From assembly GCA_016793325.1 (NCBI GenBank), contig JAEUKI010000052.1, positions 124,001 through 188,000 on the forward strand: a stretch of 64,000 bases of DNA. The letters run 5' to 3'. The DNA is from Myxococcales bacterium (lineage in GTDB: Bacteria > Myxococcota_A > Polyangia > Polyangiales > Ga0077539). Positions 54,747 through 63,340 of the stretch are shown here, piece after piece. Positions within the stretch are counted from its first letter, which is position 1. Every line of letters starts with the position of its first letter. Made by a program: the position numbers and the translations under genes. The notes under the pieces were generated by a model. The model was not told where the DNA came from. It saw only the letters and a program-made list of their open reading frames with translations, and ran no database searches.

Positions 54747-55769
54747 GTGAGTTCGAACATAGGCGACGAGCGCGACGAGGGCAAGCAAGGGGGCGATCCG
54801 CTGCGAACGATCCGCGATCTTCGGCGCACGCTCGACGACCTCATCGACCCGGTTGGGATTCGTCGGGCGATCGCAGGTCTACCCCTCGGAGCGAAGCTCG
54901 ATGCGCTGATTGATCCTCTCGGACTTCGCACACGAGCGAAGTTCGTAGAAAGCCCTCTCGGTTCGACGATCGCGAAGCTCACCGAAAGCCCCCTTCGAGC
55001 GATGTTCGCGAGGCTCGACGTGGGCCGCGCGCGACTCGATGAGATCGCGCAACACATCCGCGAACAGGACGAGGCACATCGCGCCGAGCTCGAAGCTGCA
55101 TGGCGCGGCGAGCTCCCGCCGGATCCGATGCCGCGGGAGTATCCGTCCACGCTCGCGGCGGAGGTCATGCTCGAGCGCGCTGAGGGGCGCTTTCGCGTGG
55201 CGCACTTCGTTCGATTCGGTCGCAGCGCCGATGCGTGGGCTCGGTGGCTCTCGATGCGCGAGATTGCGTTCGCGTCGGCGCTCGGAGCGATGGCGTTCGC
55301 GCATACAAGCCCCGCGAAGCGCCGAGCCATCGCGGCGGAGTACGAAGCGCGAGCGAACCGTGCGCGAGCCTGGACCGACGCAAAGGCGCGAGAGAAGGCC
55401 ATCCGATGCGCGCTCTACGAACTTCTCGAAGCGTACCGAGTGCACCCCGACGAAGCCGACGCGAAGAACATCGCGACGAGCTGGATGCTCGAAGCGCCCG
55501 AGCTCGGGGACGTCGACGCGCTGCGCGTCGTTCGTGGTGTGTCGCTCGCGAGCACACTCGAAGCGTGGCGGACGACCGCCGAGGGGAAGCGGAACCGGGG
55601 CGCGAAGCTCTACGCGACGCTTTCGCAGTTTTTCCGACGCGTCGCCGGCATGGCGCAGGTTCGCGAAGCGACCGTTGAAACCGAGTCGCGCGACGCTCGA
55701 GCGGCCTGGCGCAAACCGAAGCGCGCAATGCCCGCGGGTCGTCGGTCGAAGAAGAAGGGGAAGCGCTGA
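54747..55769 (+). CDS. Hypothetical element protein upstream of the recombinase
   Basis: 340 residues from GTG 54747 (GAGGG upstream); GTG 54729 is an alternative. Mostly helical and charged (DPLRTIRDLRRTLDDLIDPV, ARLDEIAQHIREQDEAHRAE, RRAIAAEYEARANRARAWTD) with a strongly basic C-terminus (RRSKKKGKR). No motif identified. Its TGA overlaps the recombinase ATG, so the two are translated together; an accessory DNA-binding or directionality role is plausible. Confidence 0.65.
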   Translation: MSSNIGDERDEGKQGGDPLRTIRDLRRTLDDLIDPVGIRRAIAGLPLGAKLDALIDPLGLRTRAKFVESPLGSTIAKLTESPLRAMFARLDVGRARLDEIAQHIREQDEAHRAELEAAWRGELPPDPMPREYPSTLAAEVMLERAEGRFRVAHFVRFGRSADAWARWLSMREIAFASALGAMAFAHTSPAKRRAIAAEYEARANRARAWTDAKAREKAIRCALYELLEAYRVHPDEADAKNIATSWMLEAPELGDVDALRVVRGVSLASTLEAWRTTAEGKRNRGAKLYATLSQFFRRVAGMAQVREATVETESRDARAAWRKPKRAMPAGRRSKKKGKR

Positions 55770-57526
55770 TGGCCAGGCCAACGACGGGGACGGTTCAGTG
55801 GTCGGGCTCGAGATGGCGCGCGCGCATCACGCTCGCCGATGGCTCGCGGCCGTGGGTCGACTTGCCCGAGAGCATCGGCGAACGCGACATCGAGCGCGCA
55901 CGCGCGAAGGCTCGCGAGCTCGCGGCGTATGCGCGAGCGCATGACCTCCGACGCCCACCGAAAGGGCCGCTCGTCGGGGATCGCGAGACGGTGAGGGAGT
56001 ACGCGGAGCGATGGGCGAGCGACCGCGAGGGGCGAGGCTTCCGCTCCGTGAAGGATGATCGCCAACGGCTCGAGACCCATGCTTTCGAGCTCGTCGGGGA
56101 CCGGCCCGTGCGCGAGGTGAGCGCAAAGGAGCTCCGCGCTGTCGTGGCGTCGCTCGACGCGAAGGTGCGCGAGGGCAAGCTCGCCGCGACGACGGCGCGC
56201 AAAGCCTGGGGGGTGCTCGCGAAGTTGTTCTTCGACGCGCAGAGCTCGAAGGTCGAAGCGCTCCGTGTGCGCGACGATAACCCGGCCCTCGCGGTTGCTC
56301 CGCCCGACGGTGGCCACGCGAAGGCTCGCGCGTTCCTCTACCCCTCGGAGCTGCTCTCGCTGCTTTCGTGTGAGCGCGTCGCCCTTCGATGGCGCCGTCT
56401 CTACGCGGTCGCGGTCTACAGCTACGCTCGTGCGGGCGAGCTCGAAGCGCTGCAAGTGGAGGATGTGGACCTCGCCCGCGGTGTGCTCTCGATCCATCGC
56501 GCCGTCTCGCACACGGGCGAGGTGCGCGAAACCAAGACCGGCGACCCTCGCCGCGTACCCATCGAGCCAGCGCTCCGCCCGTTGCTCGATGTGCTCGTGC
56601 GGGGCCGGCCCGGCGCGGAGCGGGTTCTCTCGATGCCTCCGCGCGAGGATGGTGCGAGCAACCTGCGCAGGCACTTGAAGCTCGCCGGTGTCGATCGCGC
56701 GGAGCTGTACGCCGACGACGCGACGCGCACCCCGCTCGTGTTCCATGACCTCCGCGCGACGGGGATTACATGGCGCGCGATCCGTGGCGACGAGCCGCTC
56801 AAGATTCAGCGCAGCGCAGGACACACCACGTTGAACACAACGCAGGGGTACATCCGCACCGCGCAAGCCTTCGCCGATGGCTTCGGCGAAGTGTTCCCGG
56901 AGCTCCCTCGGTCGCTGCTCTCGAGCGACGCGGGCGACGCGGGCGACGGCTCGACGGGCGAGGGCGGCGAGGGCGAATCGTCCAACAATTCGTCCGGCGC
57001 TGCGAATCCGCCAGCAAAAGCGCATGCAAAGCCAACGTCCCACCTGGCCGTTGGCCTTTCTCCGACACTGAGCGGCCTCGATTCGGGGGTGACTGGGGTA
57101 TCCTCCGCCATCGTGACAGCAGCGTCGCAGTTTCGATTTGCGCTCGTTCTCGTGCTGGGCGGGCTCGTGGCAGGGTGCGCCAACCACGGCGAGCAGCTCG
57201 CTCGCGCCGAGGCGCACTTCCAACAAAACCGCTACCGCACCGCGCTCTCGAACCTCGAGGACCTCGAGCTTCACCGCGCGACCCTCTCGGCGAGCGAGCG
57301 AGTTCGCTACGACATCGCGCGCGGTATGGCCCACCTCCGGCTCGATCAGCCGCTGCACGCGCGATACTGGCTCGCGCTCGCGCGGGAAGAAGCCTCGAAC
57401 GAACCCACCGCGCTCACCCGCGCGATGCGCGACGAGATCGAGCGCGTGATCGTCCTCACCGATCACCTCGCGCAGCTGTATCCGACGTCCGACGCAGGCG
57501 CCGCCGCGACCGACGCATCACGCTGA
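55769..57526 (+). CDS. Tyrosine recombinase (integrase), C-terminus fused in frame to host sequence
   Basis: The ORF is 585 residues. Residues 1-385 are a complete phage-type tyrosine recombinase: SAM-like domain (TVREYAERWASDREGRGFRS), then Arg221 (YARAGELEAL), Lys256 (ETKTGDPRRV), His326-x-x-Arg329 (FHDLRATGI), His352 (SAGHTT) and Tyr361 (QGYIRT). A Gly/Ser/Asn-rich linker (385-421) leads to the attR core at codons 422-428. Beyond it the frame reads host DNA without a stop, straight through the lipoprotein gene at 57113. In the circular element the same frame would end at 44189, giving 532 residues. It catalyses integration and excision at the 19-bp core. Confidence 0.88.
   Translation: MARPTTGTVQWSGSRWRARITLADGSRPWVDLPESIGERDIERARAKARELAAYARAHDLRRPPKGPLVGDRETVREYAERWASDREGRGFRSVKDDRQRLETHAFELVGDRPVREVSAKELRAVVASLDAKVREGKLAATTARKAWGVLAKLFFDAQSSKVEALRVRDDNPALAVAPPDGGHAKARAFLYPSELLSLLSCERVALRWRRLYAVAVYSYARAGELEALQVEDVDLARGVLSIHRAVSHTGEVRETKTGDPRRVPIEPALRPLLDVLVRGRPGAERVLSMPPREDGASNLRRHLKLAGVDRAELYADDATRTPLVFHDLRATGITWRAIRGDEPLKIQRSAGHTTLNTTQGYIRTAQAFADGFGEVFPELPRSLLSSDAGDAGDGSTGEGGEGESSNNSSGAANPPAKAHAKPTSHLAVGLSPTLSGLDSGVTGVSSAIVTAASQFRFALVLVLGGLVAGCANHGEQLARAEAHFQQNRYRTALSNLEDLELHRATLSASERVRYDIARGMAHLRLDQPLHARYWLALAREEASNEPTALTRAMRDEIERVIVLTDHLAQLYPTSDAGAAATDASR
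57033..57051 (+). repeat. Right attachment site core (attR)
   Basis: CAACGTCCCACCTGGCCGT, exact copy of attL, in frame within the recombinase ORF. Host sequence to its right (TTGGCCTTTCTCC) would, before integration, follow the hairpin whose right arm lies within the core, giving a terminator-like stem and T/C-rich run at attB. Confidence 0.9.
57113..57526 (+). CDS. Host lipoprotein with TPR-like helices
   Basis: 137 residues from GTG 57113. TAASQFRFALVLVLGGLVAG-C is a lipoprotein signal peptide. The mature part is helical (EQLARAEAHFQQNRYRTALS, LHARYWLALAREEASNEPTA), TPR-like. It is wholly chromosomal and lies 61 bases right of attR. The integrated element cuts it off from its original upstream DNA and places it in frame with the recombinase, so its expression may now depend on the element or on a promoter in the remaining ~60 bases. 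Confidence 0.72.
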   Translation: MTAASQFRFALVLVLGGLVAGCANHGEQLARAEAHFQQNRYRTALSNLEDLELHRATLSASERVRYDIARGMAHLRLDQPLHARYWLALAREEASNEPTALTRAMRDEIERVIVLTDHLAQLYPTSDAGAAATDASR

Positions 57527-57596
57527 TGCTCGATCGGGCCGCGCGCCCCTCCGCTGCTCGAATTCGTGTGCGTCCCCCACAGACGCGCTCAGTCGC

Positions 57597-57782
57597 TCAC
57601 GAAGCCAGTTGATCCTTGAGGATCAGCTTCTGCTTCTTGAGCTGCGTGAGCTCGATCTGTTCGGTGGGAGTGAGAAACGCACGACGTTTCAACTCGTGCA
57701 CGCGCTTGTCGAGGCGGGCCTTCTCCGCCTTGATGTCTCGACCCGCCGACTTCCCAACCGCCAACTCGCTCTGCCTGGCCAT
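57597..57782 (-). CDS. DUF465/YdcH-like small protein
   Basis: 61 residues from ATG 57782, with AAGGAG eight bases upstream. A single helical hairpin: KAEKARLDKRVHELKRRAFL, then TPTEQIELTQLKKQKLILKD. The end LKKQKLxLKDQ is the DUF465 hallmark. Unknown function, widespread in proteobacteria. The 227 bases to acs contain no gene. Confidence 0.72.
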   Translation of the reverse strand: MARQSELAVGKSAGRDIKAEKARLDKRVHELKRRAFLTPTEQIELTQLKKQKLILKDQLAS

Positions 57783-58009
57783 CGGTCGCACTCCTTCGGG
57801 TGACTGCTCCGCGCTCTTCGAAATGGTCGTCGCGGACGCGGCAGTGATTGCACCCAACGTCACCGTGCGCGGTCAAGCGACCCGCCGCGTGGTCGCGCGT
57901 TTTTGTACGGCCGATGTGCGACATCTCGCGTGCATCGAGTCGGGAGCTCCTGCACGCGCCTCCCACCGCCCGCGACGAACTCACTCGTGATTTTCTCGGG
58001 ACCGACCGC

Positions 58010-59974
58010 TCACTCTTCGGGTTCGGCGGTGAGCCTCGCGACGACCGACAAGTCCTCGAGCGTCGTGATGTCCCCGCTGACCTGCCCGCTCGAGGCGATC
58101 TCCTTCAGCAACCGACGCATGATCTTGCCCGAGCGCGTCTTGGGGAGCGCGTCAGTGAAGCGGATCACGTCGGGCCGCGCGAAGCGACCGATCTCGCGCG
58201 CGACCTGCTCGGCGAGGTCTTGCTTGAGCTGCGGCGTCGCTTGATTACCTGGGCGCAGCGTGACGAACGCGCAGAGCGCTTGACCCTTGAGCTCGTCGGG
58301 ACGACCGACGACGGCCGCCTCGGCGACCGCGCGATGCGCGACGAGCGCGCTCTCGATTTCGGCGGTTCCCAGGCGGTGTCCGGCGACGTTCACGACGTCG
58401 TCGACGCGGCCCATGATCCAGAAGTAGCCGTCTTCGTCGCGGCGCGCGCCGTCGCCCGTGAAGTAGATCCCGCCTTCGGAGCCGCCGATCTCGGCCCAGT
58501 ATTGCTTCACGTAGCGGTCGTGATCGCCGTAGACCGTGCGAAGCATCGACGGCCACGGACGCGTGAGCACGAGGTAGCCGCCTTCGTTCGGCTCGCACGA
58601 CGTCCCGTCCTTGCGAACCACGTCGGGAACCACGCCGAAGAACGGCAGCGTCGCGCTCCCTGGCTTCGTCGGAACCGCCCCCGGCAACGGCGAGATCATC
58701 ACGGCGCCCGTCTCGGTCTGCCACCACGTGTCGACGATCGGGCAGCGCCCGTTGCCGATCACGCGCTGGTACCACATCCACGCTTCGGGGTTGATCGGCT
58801 CGCCCACCGTTCCGAGCAGGCGAAGACCAGACAGATCGTGCTTCATCGGCCACTGCTCGCCCCATCGCATGAACGCGCGGATCGCCGTGGGCGCTGTGTA
58901 GAAGATCGTCACGCCCCAGCGCTCGCAGATCGACCAGAGCCGTCCGCGATCGGGGTAGTCCGGCGCGCCTTCGTACATCACGACCGTCGCGCCGTTGAGC
59001 AGCGGGCCGTACACGACGTAGCTGTGGCCGGTGATCCACCCGACGTCCGCCGTGCAGAAATACGTGTCGTTCTCGTGCAGATCGAAGATGTACTTGTGCG
59101 TGATCGCGGTCGCGACCATGTATCCGCCCGTCGTGTGGACGACGCCCTTCGGCTTTCCGGTCGTGCCCGACGTGTAGAGAATGAACAACGGCTGCTCGGA
59201 ATCGACGGGCAGCGGCGCGCTCGACGCGTTCACCGCTTGCACGACTTCGTGCCAGTAGTGATCGCGGCCGGGCTCCATCGGAACGGCCTCCGCCGTGCGC
59301 TTGTACACGACGACGTGACGCACCGTCGGACACTGCGCGACCGCTTTGTCGACGATGTTCTTCAGCGGGACGACCTGGCCTCGTCGGTACGCGCCGTCGC
59401 ACGTCACGACGATCGAGGCCTTCGCGTCGTTCACGCGATCGCGAAGGGCGTCCGCGGCGAAGCCTCCGAAGACCACCGTGTGCACCGCGCCGATGCGCGC
59501 GCACGCGAGCATCGCGACGGCGATTTCGGGGACCATTCCCATGTAGATCGCGACGCGATCGCCCGAGCGAACCCCGAGCTTGCGCAGCACGTTCGCGAAG
59601 AGGCACACCTCGCGATGGAGCTGTTGGTAGGTGAGCGTTCGCGTCTCGCCGTTCTCGCCCTCCCACAGGATCGCGGCCTTGTTGCGTCGCAGCGACTGCG
59701 CGTGGCGATCGACGGCGTTGTACGTGATGTTGGTGCTGCCTCCGACGAACCACCGCGCGTCGGGCGGATCCCACTGGAGCACCTCGCGCGGCTGCGAAAA
59801 CCAGTGAAAGCCGCGCGCCATGTCCATCCAGAACCCCTCGGGGTCCTGGACGCTCTTGTCGTAGAGCTCGCGGTACTGTTCGAAGCTACGGACATGCGCG
59901 CGCGCCGCGAACTCTTCGTCCGGCGGAAACACACGGGACTCTTTGAGGAGGCTCTCGATCGAAGGCTGGGCCAT
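58010..59974 (-). CDS. acs: Acetyl-CoA synthetase
   Basis: Activates acetate to acetyl-CoA via acetyl-AMP, 654 residues (standard). Contains ARWFVGGSTNITYNAVDRHA, the P-loop LYTSGTTGKPKGVVHTTGGY, YFCTADVGWITGHSYVVYGP, DTWWQTETG, RRDEDGYFWIMGRVDDVVNV and the acetylation motif KTRSGKIMRRLL near the end. It lies 33 bases after gshA on the same strand, so the two may be cotranscribed. Confidence 0.97.
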   Translation of the reverse strand: MAQPSIESLLKESRVFPPDEEFAARAHVRSFEQYRELYDKSVQDPEGFWMDMARGFHWFSQPREVLQWDPPDARWFVGGSTNITYNAVDRHAQSLRRNKAAILWEGENGETRTLTYQQLHREVCLFANVLRKLGVRSGDRVAIYMGMVPEIAVAMLACARIGAVHTVVFGGFAADALRDRVNDAKASIVVTCDGAYRRGQVVPLKNIVDKAVAQCPTVRHVVVYKRTAEAVPMEPGRDHYWHEVVQAVNASSAPLPVDSEQPLFILYTSGTTGKPKGVVHTTGGYMVATAITHKYIFDLHENDTYFCTADVGWITGHSYVVYGPLLNGATVVMYEGAPDYPDRGRLWSICERWGVTIFYTAPTAIRAFMRWGEQWPMKHDLSGLRLLGTVGEPINPEAWMWYQRVIGNGRCPIVDTWWQTETGAVMISPLPGAVPTKPGSATLPFFGVVPDVVRKDGTSCEPNEGGYLVLTRPWPSMLRTVYGDHDRYVKQYWAEIGGSEGGIYFTGDGARRDEDGYFWIMGRVDDVVNVAGHRLGTAEIESALVAHRAVAEAAVVGRPDELKGQALCAFVTLRPGNQATPQLKQDLAEQVAREIGRFARPDVIRFTDALPKTRSGKIMRRLLKEIASSGQVSGDITTLEDLSVVARLTAEPEE

Positions 59975-60007
59975 GGTTGCCGAGCGAGAGGCTACTCTGC
60001 TCGGCGC

Positions 60008-61354
60008 TCAATACGCTACGCGTGACGCAAGCTCGTCGAGCCGCGCGTCCGTCGCGGGTTCGTAGCCGCCGAGGAGGGCCTGCCCCACGGATTTGCCGCC
60101 GTCCACGATGGCCCGAAGCTCGGCGAGGTGCACGGTTTCGTCCCGACCCGCTGCGTCGCGACGGGCCCTTCGCGCCAAGCCGTCGTGCGCGATCGCCAGG
60201 ACGTCGCGCGCGAAATCGCCGACGCGGCGAGCGCCGAGCTTGCTCGCGAGGGCGTGCTTGGTGATCTCGAGCCGCGCGTTGGCGTACGCGTCGTGCCCGA
60301 GCGGGACGAGGAGCCTGTGCGCTGCGTCGAGCGCCGTCGGGTCGTAGAGGATCCCTGTGAAGAGCGCGGGGAGGGCGGTTCCCAGCCGGGCGGGGACACA
60401 GTCGGCGGATCGGACTTCGAGCGTTCGCTTCAAGCGCACCTCGGGAAACAGCGTGTTCAGGTGCGTCTCCCAGTCGCTCTCGTTCGCGCGGTGGCCTTCG
60501 AGCCCGTCGCGCATGAACTGCTCGAACGTCAGGTGCGTCGCGCGCAAGAACTTGTCCCCGCGCTTGACCACGAACATCGGGACGCGCTTGGCCCACGCGA
60601 TGTAGTCGTCGATCGTCGCGCCCTCGCGCCAGAGCGTAGGCAAGAGCCCCGTGCGGTCTGGGTCGACGTCGAGCCACACTTGCCCGCGCCACGTGGCGAA
60701 CTCGACGCGCTTTTTCTCTTTGAGCGGGCTGTTCGCGAACATCGCCTGCGCGATCGGCGCGAGCGCGAGCGACACTTGCAGCTTCTTGATCGCGTCTTGG
60801 TCCGACGAGAAATCGAAGTTCGCCTGCACCGTCGCCGTGCGGCGCATCATTTCGAGCCCTCGCGCGCCGCGGGTCGGGAGGTACTCGCGCATGATGGGAT
60901 AGCGGGATTTCGGCACCCAATCGAGGTCCGCTTCGGTCGCGGTCGGGTGGTAGCCCATCGCGAGCCAACGAACGCCCTTCGCGGTCTCGAGCGCGGCGAG
61001 CTCGCGGCGGTGCTGCTCGACTTCGTCCGCGACCGAATGGAGGTCTTCGAACGGAGCTCCCGACAGCTCGAGCTGGCTCCCCGGCTCGAGCGTGATCGAC
61101 GCGTGATTTCGCTCGAGCGCGAGCAGTGGTCCGCCTTCGCTCTCGAAGTATCGCTTCCAGCCGAAGCGCGTCGCGAGCTCATCGAGCATCGCGCGAACGT
61201 GCTCGTAGCGAAGCGGAGCTCCGTCCGCCGTGACCCCGAACTTCTCGGCTTCGAGGCCGATCTTCTCTCCCCCTCGCGCGATCGCCGCGGCGAACGGCGC
61301 GCGGAGCTGCGCGGGATTTTCGAGGATCGGTGACGTCGTTTCGCCGTGAGCCAT
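60008..61354 (-). CDS. gshA: Glutamate-cysteine ligase, plant/proteobacterial type
   Basis: First step of glutathione synthesis, 448 residues. The class is that of plants and α-proteobacteria (GCS2): EKIGLEAEKFGVTADGAPLR, LLALERNHASITLEPGSQLE, LSGAPFEDLHSVADEVEQHR, LAMGYHPTAT, MMRRTATVQANFDFSSDQDA, ANSPLKEKKR and LEVRSADCVP are all typical. ATG 61354 has no nearby ribosome site. A strong AAGGAGG at about 61399 instead precedes an out-of-frame ATG 29 bases upstream. Divergent from the bactofilin gene. Confidence 0.93.
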   Translation of the reverse strand: MAHGETTSPILENPAQLRAPFAAAIARGGEKIGLEAEKFGVTADGAPLRYEHVRAMLDELATRFGWKRYFESEGGPLLALERNHASITLEPGSQLELSGAPFEDLHSVADEVEQHRRELAALETAKGVRWLAMGYHPTATEADLDWVPKSRYPIMREYLPTRGARGLEMMRRTATVQANFDFSSDQDAIKKLQVSLALAPIAQAMFANSPLKEKKRVEFATWRGQVWLDVDPDRTGLLPTLWREGATIDDYIAWAKRVPMFVVKRGDKFLRATHLTFEQFMRDGLEGHRANESDWETHLNTLFPEVRLKRTLEVRSADCVPARLGTALPALFTGILYDPTALDAAHRLLVPLGHDAYANARLEITKHALASKLGARRVGDFARDVLAIAHDGLARRARRDAAGRDETVHLAELRAIVDGGKSVGQALLGGYEPATDARLDELASRVAY

Positions 61355-61446
61355 GGGCCGCGGACAGTACCGCGCGCGCTCATCGATCGCAGTCCTCCTT
61401 CACACTTCTTCGCGCCGACACGATTTAAGGTACCCTGCCGCTGTCC

Positions 61447-62121
61447 ATGACGAGCCGTATCGAACGAGGAATCACGATCGAAGGGAGCATTCGCGGCGAA
61501 GGCGAGCTCGAAGTCGCAGGCCGCGTGCGCGGAGCGCTCACGCTCTCGGGCAAGCTCATCGTCGAACAAGGGGGCATCGTCGAAGCGGACGTCGAAGCAA
61601 CGGACATCGAGGTCGCTGGCCTGCTCGCGGGTAGCGCGACCGCGCACAACAGCGTGCAAGTGATGGCCGGCGGACGCGTCGAAGCGCGGATCAAAGCGCC
61701 GCGGTTGCTCGTCGACGACGGGGCGTTGTTTCGCGGCGAGCTCATGGCGCAAGGGAGCGGCGCGATCGACGGCGAGCCCGCGATCGGTCTCGGTTCGGGC
61801 ACGAAAAAAGCGGCGCTCCCTGCGCCTGCGCCTGCGCCAGTGGCTGCTCAACCCGCGCCGCGCCCCGCGCCGCAGCCCGCGCCGCCGGTGCGCGAGCGGC
61901 CCTCGACGCGCGAGGCGCGCGCCCGTGAAGAGCGCGGACACGCGTCGCGCGCGAGCGAAGCGCCGATGCCGCCCGTCGTCGCGGCTGCGCCTGCTCCAGC
62001 CGCGAGCCCGCGCGCGCCCTCGACGCAACCGCGCAAGCCCGCGGACGATCGCGCGCCTGTCGTGATGCCCGCGCTGCCGCGGGGACGAACTCGAATTCGT
62101 GTGCGCGGAGGAGAGTCGTGA
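61447..62121 (+). CDS. Bactofilin
   Basis: Polymer-forming cytoskeletal protein, 224 residues. Residues ~8-105 are the β-helical core with regularly spaced Gly (TIEGSIRGEGELEVAGRVRG, LIVEQGGIVEADVEATDIEV, VMAGGRVEARIKAPRLLVDD). A long Pro/Ala/Arg tail follows, ending PRGRTRIRVRGGES. Myxococcota bactofilins scaffold chromosome and cell-shape machinery. First gene of a coupled plus-strand run (GTGA overlap with pyrE). Confidence 0.93.
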   Translation: MTSRIERGITIEGSIRGEGELEVAGRVRGALTLSGKLIVEQGGIVEADVEATDIEVAGLLAGSATAHNSVQVMAGGRVEARIKAPRLLVDDGALFRGELMAQGSGAIDGEPAIGLGSGTKKAALPAPAPAPVAAQPAPRPAPQPAPPVRERPSTREARAREERGHASRASEAPMPPVVAAAPAPAASPRAPSTQPRKPADDRAPVVMPALPRGRTRIRVRGGES

Positions 62122-62678
62122 TCCACGCCCGCGCGAAGCTCCTCGAGAAGCTGCGCCGAGACGCGTATCGCGAAGGCACTTTTACGCTCGCCTCCGGCAA
62201 GACCAGCGATTTCTTCATCGACTGCAAGCGCGTGATGCTCACGGGCGAGGGGCACGCGCTCTGCGGTGCTGCGCTCTTCGACGAGCTCGAGCGCGCCGAG
62301 TCCGCGGGGCTGCCCGCGGTGGACGTGGTCGCCGGCGTGGCGCTCGGGGGCTGTCCGCTCGCGAGCGCCGTGTCGCTCACGGCGTTCGAGCGAGGCAGGA
62401 CCCTCGACGCGCTCTACGTGCGCAAAGAAGCGAAGGACCACGGCACCAAGTCCATGGTCGAAGGCGCCGCGAAGGAGTCCGCGCGCGTGGTGCTCGTCGA
62501 AGACGTGATGACCACCGGAGGGAGCTCGCTGAAGGCGATCGAGCAGCTTCGCGCTGCGGGCTTCGAGGTGGCGCTGGTGCTCGCGTTGGTGGATCGGCGC
62601 GAGGGCGCGATCGACGCGCTCGCGTCCAAGGGCGTTCGCGCCGCGGCGCTGTTCGCTCGGGAGGATTTCGTCCGGTGA
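62118..62678 (+). CDS. pyrE: Orotate phosphoribosyltransferase
   Basis: Converts orotate and PRPP to OMP, 186 residues from GTG 62118 (overlap with the bactofilin stop). The start LREG-TFTLASGKTSDFFIDCK is the orotate loop, GVALGGCPLASAVSL the pyrophosphate loop, RKEAKDHGTKSMVEG the flexible lysine loop, and VVLVEDVMTTGGS the PRPP-binding signature. Partner of pyrD at 22.9 kb in UMP synthesis. Confidence 0.95.
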   Translation: MIHARAKLLEKLRRDAYREGTFTLASGKTSDFFIDCKRVMLTGEGHALCGAALFDELERAESAGLPAVDVVAGVALGGCPLASAVSLTAFERGRTLDALYVRKEAKDHGTKSMVEGAAKESARVVLVEDVMTTGGSSLKAIEQLRAAGFEVALVLALVDRREGAIDALASKGVRAAALFAREDFVR

Positions 62679-63340
62679 TCTCCACGCGAATCCCACAGCG
62701 CGCGCTCGGCGTCGGGCTCGCGATGATCGCGTCGGCGTCGCTCGTTCGCTGCGGCCCTCCGCCTGCGGTCATCCTCGCAGACCCAGGGCGCAACGCGCCG
62801 CCCGAGCAGTACGAGTCGATGGTCGATCGTTGGACGCGCGACTCGGAGGTGCTCGATTGGGGCGCGGGGCTCGAGTCGCGCCTCGTGGTGACGGCGACGT
62901 ACTTCTCGAAGGAGTTTCGTCGCGCGTATCTGTCGCGGCTGACGACCGCGGCGTCGACGCCGCAGGGCGAGCGCGAGCGGATGTTCTCTGCGTCGCTGCG
63001 GGCGGCGGACGTCGAGCACGAGTTCTTCGTGGCGCTCGTTCCGCAGCAGCCGCGGTGGGGCGACCTCGATCGCGCGACGTCGGCGTGGCGCGTGAGGCTC
63101 GTCGACGACCAGGGGCGCGAGCACGCGCCGACGCGGATCGAGCGCTTTCGACAAGCGACGCCGCTCGACCGCGCGATGTTTCACTACTGGTCGCCGTGGC
63201 GCGTGGTCTTCCGCATTCGGTTTCCCGCCGTCGATGAGCAGGGAAATCGCATTCTGCGTGATAATTCGCGGCACTTTCTGCTTCGCTTCGCCGGCGCGTA
63301 CGGCACCGCCGACCTCCGGTGGAACGTCCGCGCGCCGTGA
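62675..63340 (+). CDS. Hypothetical lipoprotein
   Basis: 221 residues from GTG 62675 (GTGA overlap with pyrE). Signal peptide ISTRIPQRALGVGLAMIASA with lipobox LVRC. The mature protein is a β-rich domain (LESRLVVTATYFSKEFRRAY, HEFFVALVPQQPRWGDLDRA, WRVVFRIRFP, HFLLRFAGAYGTADLRW). Not recognised. Coupled to the following ABC ATPase gene by another GTGA overlap, so it may be the lipoprotein partner of that transporter. Confidence 0.68.
   Translation: MISTRIPQRALGVGLAMIASASLVRCGPPPAVILADPGRNAPPEQYESMVDRWTRDSEVLDWGAGLESRLVVTATYFSKEFRRAYLSRLTTAASTPQGERERMFSASLRAADVEHEFFVALVPQQPRWGDLDRATSAWRVRLVDDQGREHAPTRIERFRQATPLDRAMFHYWSPWRVVFRIRFPAVDEQGNRILRDNSRHFLLRFAGAYGTADLRWNVRAP

Larger units (their letters stand above)
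43855..57051 (+). mobile_element. 13.2-kb integrated element with tyrosine recombinase and primase-polymerase
   Basis: Bounded by an exact 19-bp direct repeat at 43855-43873 and 57033-57051. Inside are a ribbon-helix-helix regulator, a string of small overlapping genes, a large primase-polymerase/helicase, an HGG-motif phage-type protein, a protein with a tail-sheath-like stretch, two lipoproteins, and a tyrosine recombinase at the right end. No capsid, portal, terminase or conjugation genes are recognisable, so it is better read as a satellite or mobilizable integrative element than a full prophage. Codon use resembles the host, suggesting exchange within the lineage. Confidence 0.88.
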
